Below are positions 10,263 through 21,868 of a DNA stretch of 64,000 nucleotides, in pieces. Origin of the DNA: Cytidiella melzeri (taxonomy: Eukaryota; Basidiomycota; Agaricomycetes; Polyporales; Irpicaceae); contig JABYQR010000080.1 of the NCBI GenBank assembly GCA_022592445.1, forward strand, positions 62,001 through 126,000, read 5' to 3'. The notes beneath the pieces were generated by a model. That model was not told where the DNA came from and made no database searches. It saw only the letters and a program-made list of their open reading frames with translations. Numbering within the stretch: the stretch's first letter is position 1; each line of letters begins with the position of its first letter. Position numbers and translations under genes: made by a program.

Positions 10263-12660
10263 GATATAGGGGTTGAAGATTTCTCTTGAATCAGCTCCCA
10301 AATCATGTTACATGTGTCCTGTCAACATGCAAGTTGATATAGTAGTGTTGTAGCTAGGTACTCGAACAGTCAACATTCAGGAGCCCTAGCAACTGTTTCT
10401 GGGAGCACTGCATGTTTGAAAGTTACGAGTGTAGGGGATGACTAGGAGAGTCAACTAACTCTGGGAGTAAGTGTCTTATTATTTCTCTGCTCTCTAGGAG
10501 CGGTATTTATACATGTCTGTGACTAGATTACTAATGCTACAGTAATGTCATATGAGTAAGGATTGGTAAGGATTGGTAATCCTATGAGTAAGGATTGGTA
10601 ATGCACAGTCCTGCTTGCTAATACTACTGAATAGAGAATGTAAGCGATGACTGAGCATCCTTCATAACTGAATGGTGCTGACTGAGCCTTTAGTAAGCTC
10701 AATACATTTGGTATATGAAATATGAGTCATGCAGAAGCCTCATGGTACTTCTGCTACTCAGTCATGGAAACTACTGGAACACGATGCCATATAGTGCAAG
10801 TATTGCATCGTGTGTGACCATAAGGATGGTGGAATCACATGCTATGTACTATCTGATCTTATCTATCTACATATCTAATCTACATTGTCCATAGATCTGA
10901 TGTCCGATAATCAGCGATATAATCTCGCTTTGACACTGCAGAATCCAGATGCTGTTTCCTTGAGCGTGTGGGAATCAGACAAGAGCTCGCAGGGTTTGTG
11001 GTGTTTTAGACCAGTTACCAGAACCATCAAGATAAACAATTTGCTGTGGAAGCTTGATATAGAGCTTGCACAATTTTTTATCTGCTGTAAATTGCTCGTG
11101 GATATTTGGTTTTGCTATTCACAGCTGAGAATAGTTACAAACTCCATTTGTTTGTTATGACTATATGGACCACTGGTTAAAGTGGACATGTAAAGTCTAA
11201 GTCCTCGCCCCTGTGGCTCTCAAACAGCAGCAAAATGATTGATCAGAAGATGTTGATGTAGTAACGTAGCTACAGCCTACAGGGGGTGATCATCAAACAT
11301 TGCTTCCAAGGTCTGCCAAGGAGCTAAACGAGCGAGAGCGATACAAGGCCCACTGTCATGGTTTGAGAATTCATAGCCGGTGTACATAGCGTACAAACAA
11401 TCGGCGGTGAGTTTTCCGAGTCAAGTGTTGCGGTGTTCGGGCGCGGGTACTATGAGGACATCGCTGGGCAGTCTCCTTCGCAACGGTCGGGAACAAAGAG
11501 AGCACAAGCGGTCCCCTGCTCGCGCATGAGGACCCTAGGGTGGATATGGCGACCGAACAGCACCTTCAGAAAGCCCTCGGCGGAGAATGTACCTCTGAGT
11601 GTTGGCCAGTGCATTCACTCGGCCCTGGACATGACACGCAGGTAATGCACAAGTGAGTCGCAAGGGGCAGCACATTGGCTGGATGATTTGAGGTGACTTG
11701 TGCAGCAGCATTATCGGCGGCTGCCAGAAAAAAAGATACAAGATAGCCTGCGTAAGGAGAACGAGAGCTCAAGCGACGACCGCTGTAAAACTCAAGGGTG
11801 GGACTTACCAATGTTAGGAGGCGTTGCACGCCGCCCTGCCCACATCCCCCATGCGCCAGAGATGCGTTCCCCGTCATGCTACCGTTGTAGCCATGTGCCA
11901 CAGCCTGCCGAGACTTGTAGCGTCAGCGACATCCTCTGGGCAAGTCGGTGTCCCGGTTTAGGTCGTCGGATCGTTGTGGCGTCGGTGTAGGGTGTCATGG
12001 TCGCGCGTTGTCATGTTGTCAGCGCGGACGCTGTGCAGGGTCGGCCACTGACATTTGTCACGAATCATGCAAGGAGCGGGGTGTTCGATTGCTCGTTGAA
12101 CGCCACCGCAATGATAGCGGAGGCCTCGTTCCAAATCGAGCCCGGTTCCTCTCTGCTTGCGAGAGACGTTTGTCACGAATGAGACTGCCAGCGAGGGTAA
12201 AAGATGTCGCAGGGTCCGACTCTGGCCATGTCGAGACATGTACGCAGTGGCAAGCGTGGCCAGCATCGGCATCTGCGGTAGCCGCAAGTCCGACTTTCTC
12301 GGGTACAGTACTGTCGACCGTGTTGTCGCACAATCACGAGAACCCAAACACTCTGAATTGTCTTGACCGTAGGATCCCACACAGTGCAAGCAACAGAGAC
12401 CGAGGGCATTCATCGCGCTGTAGACGTAGGATACATGAGTGAATACCGAGATATGTCTGCAGCGACGAACCGCGCGTGCTCTCACACCTTGTGGTGAGAG
12501 GTTCGAAAGGCCAGTTCACATGTAGGAGGATGTAGTCGTGCTTTTGAGAATGGTTATTGCAGTGAGAGTCGAGTGTGCTGAACAGAGTTAGACCATCACG
12601 GCAGCTTCCATTCAGGACAATTGTGATGGAGAAGCCCGAATAGGCAAGCTAACCTATTTA
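10263..12660. other. Intergenic region without a recognised gene
   Basis: 10263-11330 is AT-rich and repeat-like, with a tandem motif GTAAGGATTG (about 10555-10605). A 91-codon plus-strand frame at 10885-11160 has no recognisable domain. 11330-12660 is GC-richer, with overlapping open frames on both strands (for example 11958-12485 minus and 11948-12442 plus), none with a domain or convincing exon structure. The motif TTTGTCACGAAT occurs twice, near 12054 and 12169. No gene was assigned. Confidence 0.4.
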
Positions 12661-13155
12661 TGGCATGCGTTTTCATCTTCTGCCACGGAGACGCCCCCGC
12701 TCATCGTACAGTGTGCAAAGGCTGGAGACCGTCCTCGTCGTCCACCACCACCCGCCGCCTGCCCCGACGTTCTCTTCCACCGTCGTCGGTCACCGCAAGC
12801 CCACCAACCAAGCACGAGCGTCCATACTAACCCTACACAGCCCCAAAGACAATTGGCCCCCTCAGTCTCTTGTTCTATACCATCCTCTCGTTCAGTCGTG
12901 TGCTCCTGTACTCTATTCACATTGCCAATCCTGCCTTAATCTTTACATATTCGTACAACCGCTACACATTTGTTCTCCACCCTTAGACTGCCAGCAGCTC
13001 TACCCCGACCGACACACGTTCGCGCCCGAGTAACGAGAGTTTTCTTCTTCAGTGTCTATTCTCGCAGCCCTGACGCTCAAGTGCCCGCATTTCCGCCCAC
13101 CTCTACACCCTGGCCGTCCTCTCGCAGTCGTCGCGTCCTCTTTCCCCCTCTCGCC

Positions 13156-16014
13156 ATGGCTAGCTCACCACCACCACCACCATCAGCCAGTGTCGCAGCA
13201 AGACGTCAAAATCTCGTACCTCTTCTCATCTCTTCGTTCCCTGCCCCGCCGTCGCACATCCCTACCACCCCACTTGCAACGACACCCCTCAGTCTCAATG
13301 CTTCCAGTCCTCTACCCAGTCCAAACCCTCCTTTGTCTCTCCCGCCCTCAAGTCCCCTTCCTCCTGTTCCCGGTCCTTCGCCGGTCACAGAGCACGAGAC
13401 CCTTCTGTTCATCACCGCGGCGCGCTCCCGCCGTGCTTCAAAGCTGTCTCTCGCGTCGTCCGCCGGCTCTCTCTACTCGAAACGCGACTCAGTAGCAAGC
13501 ATGGTCAGCATGAACAACCTTTCCGCGCATTCACACACGCCCACAACGCCACAGTTTGGCACGTCTTCTTCGACGCGCTCGATGTGGTCCCTGCCATCAA
13601 GCACATCCTCTTCCCACGCCTCCACGCGGGTCGGTATAGACAAGTCGCCCACGCTTGCCGCCACCATTTCTGAGGAGCCTCTGACAATGTCCATTGCTGA
13701 GATCATGCTCAGCAGCCCCCCAGCGTCGGTCACTTCTTCGCCGCCGAGGCAGCTTGACTTTACTGACACCGACGAAGACGAGAGTGTCTTGGAGCTGGGT
13801 TACAACCCTGCCATGTTTCGTAGACGCGAGGGTAAGGGACATAGAAGCGGGCAGGGAATGAACGACTCCATCTCGTCCATCGACATGCGGGATTTGCCTG
13901 CTCTACAGGAAGACGAGACTGAACCTCTACCTACCTCTCCTCCTCCTCACCCTTCCGTTCTCCCCTCCAAGTCCGCACCGCAACTTCGAACGCATCGGTC
14001 GACCAAGCAGCGTCCTCCCACTGCAGTGCTGAACAAAGACTTGCCTCCTCTGCCTTGCTCTGCTCCTGTTACATCTTCGTACTCACCACACCACTCACCT
14101 GCAAACTCGCTCTCCACCCCGGCTTCATCGCGCTCGCAGCCGCAACTACGTCCTGGTGCGGAAAGTCCGGATATCAGCACCATCATCGCGTCGACACCGC
14201 GTCCCCGCCGCAAGTCGTCCTCACAGTGCTCGTCAAACTCCAAGTCACGATCCAGACCGAGCTCCGTGCGCCGGTCTCGCGGGGTTAAACGGGTGAGCGA
14301 CGACGTAGCTGTGCCCGTGCCTGTTCCCCAGTTCCGGTCCTCGATCAAGTCATCGTACTCGAGGCGACAGCGTAGTGTGGACGAGGACGAGGAGTCGGAT
14401 TATGGGGAGGTTGTGGATGGGACGGGGACGGTGATGGATGTGAGAATGTTGGACAGGGAGATGGAGGCGAGGTTGGAGAGGGCGTTGGACGGGGTTGGGA
14501 GTGAGGATGAGTTTTTGGGGAGTGAGGATGAGGGAGGGGGCAGTGATTCGAGTATCGATGTGCAGACGCCGTTACCGTGAGTGTTGCATTTGCTTGGGAC
14601 TGTCTCAGTCATTGTGAAAGTGATGGGTCACTGCATGTCGCTCTTTTATTTTTGCATTGATATGAACAACGCACCGGTACTGATGCAAATTATAGGAATT
14701 TGATGCTACGGGACGGCATGCTCTCTCCGCACTCGAAAATCTTGCCACAATCAAACAGAGTACCGATGCCGTATGATCGCCATTTCAGCGTAGCGTCAGC
14801 GGGTACGTGCGATTGATTGACGTTTGACACAACTGCTAATCAGGCCACGTTTTGATTGTTTTGATATAGCTACATCAGTCATGACAAAATCGGGCTTGTA
14901 CAAAGACCAGCGGGATACTGTGAACCGTCGGGTTCGGCACAGAGACGGCACGTTGTTGCGTGGCGGGATTGGTCTTACGACGGGTCTTGGCTGGAGCGAC
15001 AGTGAAGACGAAGGCGCGCAGTCGGCGCTCACAAAGCGGATCTCGTCTCTGGTCCTTTCGAACCGTACCTCCTCGAGTTCATTGCGTTCAAGTGCGAACA
15101 AGACGAAGCGGTCTGTCTCGACTCCTCAGTCACTCACGCGGTCGGTCAGCGAAACGTTGGCTGGCGCGTCTGATTCGCTTGCTCGCCAGCAAGTGAGGGA
15201 ACACAAGTTGTCGCATCCGCCACCGACGTCGTGGGGGAGGGCGAGCACAGCCAGCAGTGCGTCCACCGTGAGTTCTCGGTCTCGGACCTCGACTGTGTCG
15301 TCCGTGCTTTCTGCTAGCTCGAGCCGAGGAAGGGGCGCATGTTCTGAATTGACGACGTCGCTCGATCACATCAGGGAAAACGAGTTTGACGAGGATATGG
15401 CCACGCCTTCCAGTGCTTCCACCGCAAGCTTGCCCATGCCGCTGACACCGGTCGGTGACGACGACGTTGGCCCCTCCTTCGCTCACGGACGCGAGAAAAC
15501 CACCACACCAAGGAGAATACCGTCAAGCAAAAACCTCAAGGGTCTCGCGACCCCTTCCTCTGTGAGTTCTCTGCCGTTCCCCCGGGAGCGAACACAGTCG
15601 TCGGCCTCGAGTGCTTCGGTTGGCCATGCAAAGTCTGTCGTGACGTCGGCTCCTTCGAGGTCTCCCGTTCCTCGGCCCCTTCGTCTTCCACAGGCATCGG
15701 GGCTGCAACCAAAGATGTCGCAGGGTAATCTCCGACCACCATCGGCTTCGGCGAGGCTTGTTGCCAGTAACAGCAGCATTTCGGCTCCGAGGACAGAGAA
15801 GGCTCCTTATTCGGCTCCGCCCCCTCCTATTCCCTCGCCACGCTCGAACGCCGCGCACGTGTCGAGACCTGTGACGCCTGGGGACAGGAAGCCTCGTACG
15901 GGCACCGGCATGGTGTACAAATCGAGCGCGACTGTGTCGTCGGCACGCCCGACAATGATGAGGGCGCCGAGCTCCACCAATATGCGCGCCGCGGCGGCAG
16001 TGGCCAGAGTATGA
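13156..16014 (+). CDS. Ser/Pro-rich protein of unknown function
   Basis: Three exons: 13156-14576, 14696-14802 and 14870-16014, all with GT-AG junctions that keep frame (PLP joins NLMLRDG; SVASA joins ATSVMTKSG). The start at 13156 sits in GCCATGG; an upstream in-frame extension lacks coding character. The product is about 890 residues and mostly low complexity, rich in Ser, Pro and Thr with short basic clusters, so probably disordered. The most structured part spans exons 2-3: PYDRHFSVAS, KSGLYKDQRDTVNRR and RHRDGTLLRGGIGLTTGLGW followed by SDSED. That block resembles hypothetical proteins of other mushrooms. The many Ser-rich basic sites suggest regulation by phosphorylation, which is inference. 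About 490 bp of pyrimidine-rich sequence precedes the start, typical of a fungal 5' leader. Confidence 0.8.
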
Positions 16015-17381
16015 AAGAAACTCTTTTCTTTTCTCTCTTCTTCTTGTTCCTTGTAACACCATGCAGTCATCCGTCGCGCCGACTGCGCTCCTTATTTTTT
16101 TCCTGTCCATTCTTTGTTCTCTCATAATCGCACATTTTGGAACACATATTCTTTTCTCTCCATTAGTTGTACTACCCCAACAACGACACTACCACCATTC
16201 ACCACCACCAGTACTATCACAATGATGACTCTCCCTCTCTCTCCCGTTCATCCTTCCCCCATTCGACATACTACTCACTATCATTCAGCCACCGACCCAC
16301 GCAAACACGGAACATTTTTCTTTTTCTTTTCCTGGTGCGAATAGAGATTAATAGATTATCTTATAAGCTTCTTCGATTTCCTCGTGTCTCTGGATCCCCC
16401 TGTCCATTCCTTCATTCGCTATATACTCCCCGCCGTTGACTCCCTCCTTGCTCTTCTCCCCTCTACCGTACCCCAAACTCACAATTCTCCTTACATTACC
16501 GTCTTTTCTGTCTCTCTTTCTCTCTCATGTCCTTCGGCCAACCCTGGAGTTTTACATACTATAGGCATTTTTTTCTTCAAGTTCTTCTTCAATCCCACCT
16601 TCACCCCGCCCATCGTCGGAATCATCTGTCTTTTTTTTTCTTGTCTTATCGGAAGGTTATCTTAAAGTAGAGAGTGTATTTGGAGTGAGTTGGTGTGTTT
16701 TGTTTCTTGAATAAACCAGTGTACAGATTTCTTCGTGGAACGCGATGTGTTTTGTGAGAAAACGACGGTCTTTTTTTTCGTTGGGACTCGTTCAAAAGCC
16801 TTCGTGTCTCAGAATAATCTTGTACTGTGAGTTGCCATGGAAGGTCCTCCGACGTTCGCCACACATCTTAACACGTACGCTCGTTTCGTTCAACGGTTTG
16901 TCCAGACACTCAGCTTAATCCTCTCTGTGTACTGACAACTTTTCCGTTATCTCCAGTGACGACAAACGCTGGTTCAACGGGCTGAACTTGTACTAGCTGC
17001 GAAGGTCGCTGCGCTCAGGCTGTACCGCGAGGCTCAGGGCAGTAAGCACCGCAGTGGCAGTGGCTAGTGATGATAATTCTACTCAGTTTGCCATTCGGAT
17101 GTTTTCCTCCGACACCTGAAGGATGAAAATCAAACGCGGGTTTCATATATACAAAAGGTGCGTTGCTTGTGTTTCTTTGTTCTTATCACGATCTAGCATA
17201 TGACTCGGCGTGCGGTGTGCAGCTCAGATTCTCTTTGTGCTAATCCGCCGCGGCCAATTGTGGACGTTCTTTCAATAATGGTGTGTTTGCCACAAAGGGT
17301 CCATGTCCGACTCAAATGGAACCTCCCCCCCCCCCTCGTCTTCTCACTCCCCCTCTCCAAATCAGCCCTCCTGTCCTCGCC
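16015..17381. other. 3' region of the Ser/Pro-rich gene and intergenic spacer
   Basis: 16015-16660 is very pyrimidine-rich (long CT/TTTTC runs), probably the 3' UTR followed by promoter-type sequence. 16660-17381 has no recognised coding exon. The last 60 bp lead into the start of the truncated gene at 17382 and resemble the sequence just before the start at 41406 (AGCCCTCC...GTC). Confidence 0.4.
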
Positions 17382-18153
17382 ATGGTCCTGCTTATATACC
17401 CGCTGGTTCTATCTATCCTCGCGCTCGTCCCGAGCCTGTTCGATAACGGGAACAGGACCCTCGACACAGATCCATCGTACCACCGCGACCCACCGTCGTT
17501 CGCCGAAAACATTGCGGTGTCTTCGAGCTTCCTGTCAAAGCTGGCTCAACTCATGCGAACAGGCAGCGTGGATGGGATAGGAATTGGGGCGTTTCTGAAT
17601 GACTTCGTACATGGTGTGCAAGATGTTGAAGATCCTGTCGGCACAGTGAGAGCGTTTGTTGGAATTTCCGCATCGGTGTAAGTCTCCCCGGTTATACTCC
17701 TGACTACTACTTCCGTTGTACTTGTACTACAGATATTGAACTTTTGTCTCAGCATGCTTGTGGCCTACTACGCAAGCTTCCCAGCGTTTCGCCAGTTCAC
17801 CAAGGCACATAAAATTGTCACTCCGAAGGAGCATAAGCCAGCGGGGCTCGTCGTCGACAGCGCCGACAAGATCCTCCATGGGCTCACCAAAGTCTCTGGT
17901 GTCTACTACTGCATCCGTGGCGCAATTCTCGATGATCCTGGAGACGCTACCGTAGCGAGCTTGACGCTTTGATAATGGCTATTATAGTCTCTCTGTACAG
18001 TTTCCTGTCGAGGTGTTTCGGTGGTACAGTCGATGTGGCCATCCGGGCCTTATCTCAATCCTGCGCAAGGAACGCGCGGATGCCTGAGGATCATAAGACC
18101 GCAGAACGGGATTCATTCGACGGAGTAGCCACTCAGGCGATGGCTATACAGTA
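17382..18153 (+). pseudogene. Truncated paralogue of the secreted-protein gene at 41406-42520
   Basis: Exon 1 (17382-17677) encodes a signal peptide MVLLIYPLVLSILALVP and a SLFDNGNRT motif like SLFDSQNRT in the paralogue. An intron at 17678-17752 lies at the same position and phase as the paralogue's (ISAS-V joining MLVAYYAS, compared with FSAS-I joining VLTLYDKA). The frame stops at 17972 after 171 residues, against 353 in the intact copy. Downstream DNA to about 18150 still matches the paralogue's coding sequence out of frame (GGAACGCGCGGATG is shared), and the 3' flank (TTTTTCCTATATGTTG and beyond to 18350) matches its 3' UTR. It is therefore a decayed duplicate; a short secreted product is still possible. 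Confidence 0.75.
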
Positions 18154-18723
18154 GGGGCTCGGAGCTGCTTCATGGAGAGTCGGATACTTGATTCTCAGCC
18201 ACATGTTTTTTGTTTTTCCCTTTTTCCTATATGTTGTGTATTATGTGCTGTATGTCACTTTCTTGTTTTCATGTAATTCTCTTGCCGTTCGCTAAATTGG
18301 AAAACATGGGTTTTCGGAAGGCGCGTCAGCTTGTGATCCGGCTTGGCATCCCGGCCTTCCTCAACTATATATTCAGCGCGGCGTAAGGCCAGAGCGCGTA
18401 CAACTTGTACAAGTGCGTAACGATGAGTGACACCTAGTCGGCGTGGCTACGGAAACTATTAGAGCAGATGTACTTTAGCAGTACTGACAGGATAGTGTTG
18501 CAGAGAACAAGGGACTAAGTGCCTTTGGCCTTGCCTTTGACCTTGCGCCTATTGGTGTAGGTGTCAGATGCAGCTTTAGGATTATGGGGTTGGTGGTTGT
18601 GAATCCAGCTGGAGTCACAACGGTGATGATAGAAGGGGCATGAAACAGAGTCAGCGCGGTGCGCTGATGTACAGTTGAAACACTGCTCGGTAGTACCGTG
18701 CAGTGTATCCGAATGAGAGTGCT

Positions 18724-18952
18724 TGTTGTTTTTGCAGGGTTTTGATGCGCGCACGGGAGGGGGGGCTCGAAACAAAGGAACACAATGTTATTCAATAGCT
18801 ACACAAATACAAGGGTTTTTATATTATTTTGGATAAACGGATAAGTCAAAATAGGAACGTTGAAGCGAGTAATCTGCGCGGAATGACAAAGGCGGGCGGC
18901 GGGAACAAATGGATGCAAACAAAAATGAGGTGGAAAACCCAAAATAACAACA
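18724..18952 (-). repeat. 3' LTR of the gag-only copia element
   Basis: It is about 95% identical by eye to 20010-20237 and has TG...CA ends. It is followed on the minus strand's upstream side by the purine tract at 18953-18965. Confidence 0.9.
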
Positions 18953-19074
18953 CTCCCCCTCAACGAGCAGAGCGTGAGAACAAACGCGAGTTGCCTAGAA
19001 GCTATACTCCGGTGTGTCGGTGTGAGTGTGCGAACCAATTGTAGCGAGGGGGTCCGTAGCAACCATTGAGTAAG

Positions 19075-19836
19075 CTACCGGCGGAGTCGCCAAATTGGCT
19101 GAGCAGCGGGCTTGTCCTGTTCCTCACATTCGGGTCTGATGTGACCCTCCTTGCCACACTTGTGACAAGTGACTCCAGTACGAAAACGCCGTTTCTTCGG
19201 CACAACGCAAGTGGCTGCAAAAGCCTGGACAGTGCCGCAGGACTTGCGCCGAGATTCCTCCTGCACGATACGACCAATAAGGCTGGCGGAGGTGAGGTCG
19301 CCATCAGCGGCGGTGACGGAAACAAATGCGTCCCAAGATTCCGGTAACGCCGAGAGAATGCACATCGCAAGATTGTTATCGCCCAATGCGGTAGCGGTTC
19401 CCCGAACCATATTATATTCAATCCAGAGACGCTTAATGTCTCGGATCTTCACCGTGAGATTCTCCGACTCGTCGATGCGGTAACTAAAAAGTTTTTGTCG
19501 GATAACGACGCGGGCAACACTGCCCTGAGTGGCAAAAACGTTGGCCAAGGCATCAAAAGCCTCCTTCAAAGTTTTGGCGGCCATCACATGCATCATCATA
19601 TCATTGTTGATGTGGAGACGGATCGTGGTAAGCACCTTCTGATCTTTGGCTTCCCATTTGCTAGTGTCTCCTCGCCTCGGCTTCTCCACAGTTCTGCTGA
19701 CATGACCCCAAAGGTCCAATTCCCGGAGGATGTCGCTAAGCTGGATTCGCCACGTGAGATAATTTTCTGGTCCGGCAAGAGGAGTGATCCAATACGCAGA
19801 TGATGTCGAAGTAGGGACAGGGGTGGCAACTTCTTC
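19075..19836 (-). CDS. Copia gag polyprotein (UBN2-type) with zinc knuckle
   Basis: From the first Met at 19719 the frame gives 214 residues. It is open further upstream to about 19836 with gag-like sequence PLAGPENYLTWRIQLSDIL, so the real product probably starts earlier, perhaps after an intron ending TTTTCATTATAG near 19840. Conserved features are a helical gag core (MMMHVMAAKTLKEAFDALA, LSALPESWDAFV) and a C-terminal CCHC knuckle CHKCGKEGHIRPEC. It would form the nucleocapsid-like particle and, with no pol in the element, would have to borrow enzymes from a related autonomous copy. The frame is intact despite LTR divergence, which suggests some constraint on gag. Confidence 0.75.
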   Translation of the reverse strand, partial: EEVATPVPTSTSSAYWITPLAGPENYLTWRIQLSDILRELDLWGHVSRTVEKPRRGDTSKWEAKDQKVLTTIRLHINNDMMMHVMAAKTLKEAFDALANVFATQGSVARVVIRQKLFSYRIDESENLTVKIRDIKRLWIEYNMVRGTATALGDNNLAMCILSALPESWDAFVSVTAADGDLTSASLIGRIVQEESRRKSCGTVQAFAATCVVPKKRRFRTGVTCHKCGKEGHIRPECEEQDKPAAQPIWRLRR

Positions 19837-19997
19837 ACTATAATGAAAATGAATAAGATATAATATTGATAAGGTGGCCTAAGAGCGTATCGCTGATGTA
19901 ATGTTGCCCAAAATAAGAGATGGTTTGGCCTAAGGGCACAATGCCAAGCTACTGTTGCCGCGAGATGGAAATCGAGAGGGTGTGCGCCTAGAGTGTG

Positions 19998-20009
19998 GGG
20001 CTCATAACC
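19998..20009 (-). promoter_or_regulatory. Primer-binding site matching initiator tRNA-Met anticodon arm
   Basis: Immediately inside the 5' LTR the minus strand reads GGTTATGAGCCC. Its complement GGGCTCATAACC is the anticodon stem-loop of eukaryotic initiator tRNA-Met (CAU anticodon). Copia-group elements are known to prime from a 5' half of that tRNA, so this is the expected half-tRNA priming site. Confidence 0.75.
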
Positions 20010-20237
20010 TGTTGTTTTTGCAGGGTTTTGATGTGCGCACGGGAGGGGGGATTGAAACAAAGGAACACAATGTTATTCAATAGCTACGCAAATATAAGGG
20101 TTTTTATATTATTTTGGATAAACGGATAAGTCAAAATAGGAACGTTGAAGCAAGTAATCCGCGCGGAATGACGAAGGTGGGCGGCGGGAACAAATGGATG
20201 CAAACAAAAATGAGGCGGAAAACCCAAAATAACAACA
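20010..20237 (-). repeat. 5' LTR of the gag-only copia element
   Basis: It is the partner of 18724-18952 and directly abuts the primer-binding site at 19998-20009. Confidence 0.9.
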
Positions 20238-21868
20238 GTGCTCATCGTGCAAACCTACACACCTGGCACAGCGAGGGATGGACGAACGACAAAGGCCAGC
20301 AGAATGGCCCCACCGTTGACAGATAGTGCAGCAAGGCACCAGTGGGTGCACATTAGAGACTTCAGCTGGCTTCTGAAAGCCTGTACAAATGGAGACTGGC
20401 ACCAAGAGCAGGCGTTGGAGTGTGGTGCGCTTTGTTTCGTCAATAATATCAACATATAAAATACCAAAGGTGGGAGAATTCTTGGGAGCAAAAAGATGGG
20501 GGGGACCAGCCAGTTGAACAGATGCCCATGTATTGTTGGCTTGGAGCTGGGAAAGGAAATCGGCAGCAGAAGTGGCAGTGCCATCTGCATGAAGGAGAGG
20601 AATGCGCCGAAAGAAAACACTACTCTTGATCTGGTAGTGCTGGACCATGAGTGGCATTGGGGCAGATGCCACAGCAGTGAAGAACGACGAGGCAATTTCA
20701 TCAATATCTCGAGTAGGCAGGGATGAAAACGAGAGTCGGTATCCAACTGAATGAATCCAGTGGACTGCTTGGAGAGTGGAGAGATCACAGGTGGGATACT
20801 TCTGCCTGCAGAAAGTGAGGAAGTCCTGAAGGACCTCTGGGTCAGGAGGCAGCCGGGAGATAGAGACAGATGCTGCATTGGGAAAGGGAATGGTGATTGA
20901 GTTGAAAGCATGCTTGTTGACCCGGGCATGCTTCTACTTGGACCTTGGGGTATGGGAACGAAGGGCACGTGAAGCAAGTTGAATGGCTTCAGCAGGAGAG
21001 ACCGATGGACAGGCCTTGGCAATAGCCTCTGCAGTCTCAGTGATTTTGTGGAGGGGTAAAGGAGAGAATGCTACTACAGCAGGAGCAGGAGCAGAGGCAG
21101 CAGGTTTAGCAGCAGTAGCAGATGAGGCACCGGCTGCAGGGAAACATGTAGTAGGCTGAATAGCCTGGGGAAGATGGTGAGGTTCCAGGAGGTTCCAGGC
21201 CTGGAAGAATTCCGAAATCGCTTTGTGAGCAGGGTGCCACAAAGTAAAGCTCTGGGTGAGTAGACATAACAGTCATCAAAATACGTATGAAAGAGAAGGC
21301 TGCGCTCAGTAGGCTGGACATCTCTTTGCCCTCGTCCAAGCTGCGCAGGCTCTTGAGCTGCGAGTTTGCTGCGGCTAGGGAAAGCCTGCCGCTTTGTGCT
21401 TGCAGGGCGGAACTTGCCCATTGAGAGACAATGAAACTGAAAAAAAAAGAGTGGAAGGATGTCGAGTTGTGAAGTGCAGCCAGCAACTTATAAGCAAAAC
21501 CGTCTGGTGAGAGATTTGCCATCCTCCGCTGCGGTGAATAATATGGACAGCAGGCTACTAGACATATAAGTTTAGGCGAGAACGTGCTCACCATCATGTC
21601 TCGCAATTGTGCAGCTCCGAGTACGTGCTTGCATTGTGCTGTATCCAGCTGACCTTCTGGCCCTGTAGGTAATACCAGTAAAATATCCTGGTATCTTACT
21701 GTGCCGCGTCTATCTTTGTGTACTAGCAGAATATGAATGGTATGCTTGTTCACGGAGAGAGTGTGAATGCCGACAGAGATGCAAAGAGTCCCATGTGAGC
21801 TGCTAGAGACGTGAACACAAGGTAGTGGTAGAGGAGGTGGCAGTTGGAGAAGTGTGAGTGTCATTGAG

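Larger units (their letters stand above)
18724..20237 (-). mobile_element. Non-autonomous gag-only copia element (TR-GAG type)
   Basis: Two LTRs of 229 and 228 bp (18724-18952 and 20010-20237) are bounded by a perfect 5-bp duplication GTGCT (18719-18723 and 20238-20242). On the minus strand each LTR starts TGTTGTTATTTTGG and ends GCAAAAACAACA. A polypurine tract CGTTGAGGGGGAG abuts the 3' LTR (18953-18965), and a primer site abuts the 5' LTR. The 1-kb interior encodes only a copia gag with a CCHC knuckle; protease, integrase and reverse transcriptase are absent. The LTRs differ at about ten positions, so the insertion is not recent. It interrupts the LINE ORF1. Confidence 0.9.
18515..21421 (-). 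pseudogene. LINE-type ORF1 (gag-like), split by a copia insertion
   Basis: The reading starts MGKFRPASTKRQAFPSR at 21421. It shifts frame near 21250, has a TAG near 20935, and continues to LVPCCTICQRWGHSAGLCRS and CARCVGLHDEH, where the copia element is inserted. Beyond the insertion, 18719 down to 18515 carries the next knuckle, EQCFNCTSAHRADSVSCPFYH, and a basic tail KVKGKAKGT with a stop. Multiple CCHC-like knuckles after a hydrophilic domain are typical of ORF1 of fungal non-LTR retrotransposons. No reverse-transcriptase ORF2 is present downstream; the sequence runs quickly into the flank of the truncated gene. The coordinates include the inserted element. Confidence 0.65.

Noticed and set aside
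11958..12485. 175-codon minus-strand frame
   Set aside because: It overlaps equally long plus-strand frames, has no domain and has no start context or exon partners.
15523..16125. 200-codon minus-strand frame
   Set aside because: It is antisense to the third exon of the Ser/Pro-rich gene and reflects its codon bias.
19990..20012. Possible tRNA-Met gene
   Set aside because: Only the anticodon arm is present, and it abuts an LTR; it is a primer-binding site, not a tRNA gene.
20255..21022. 255-codon minus-strand frame
   Set aside because: It is an overlapping frame of the LINE ORF1; the knuckle-bearing frame is the one with family similarity.
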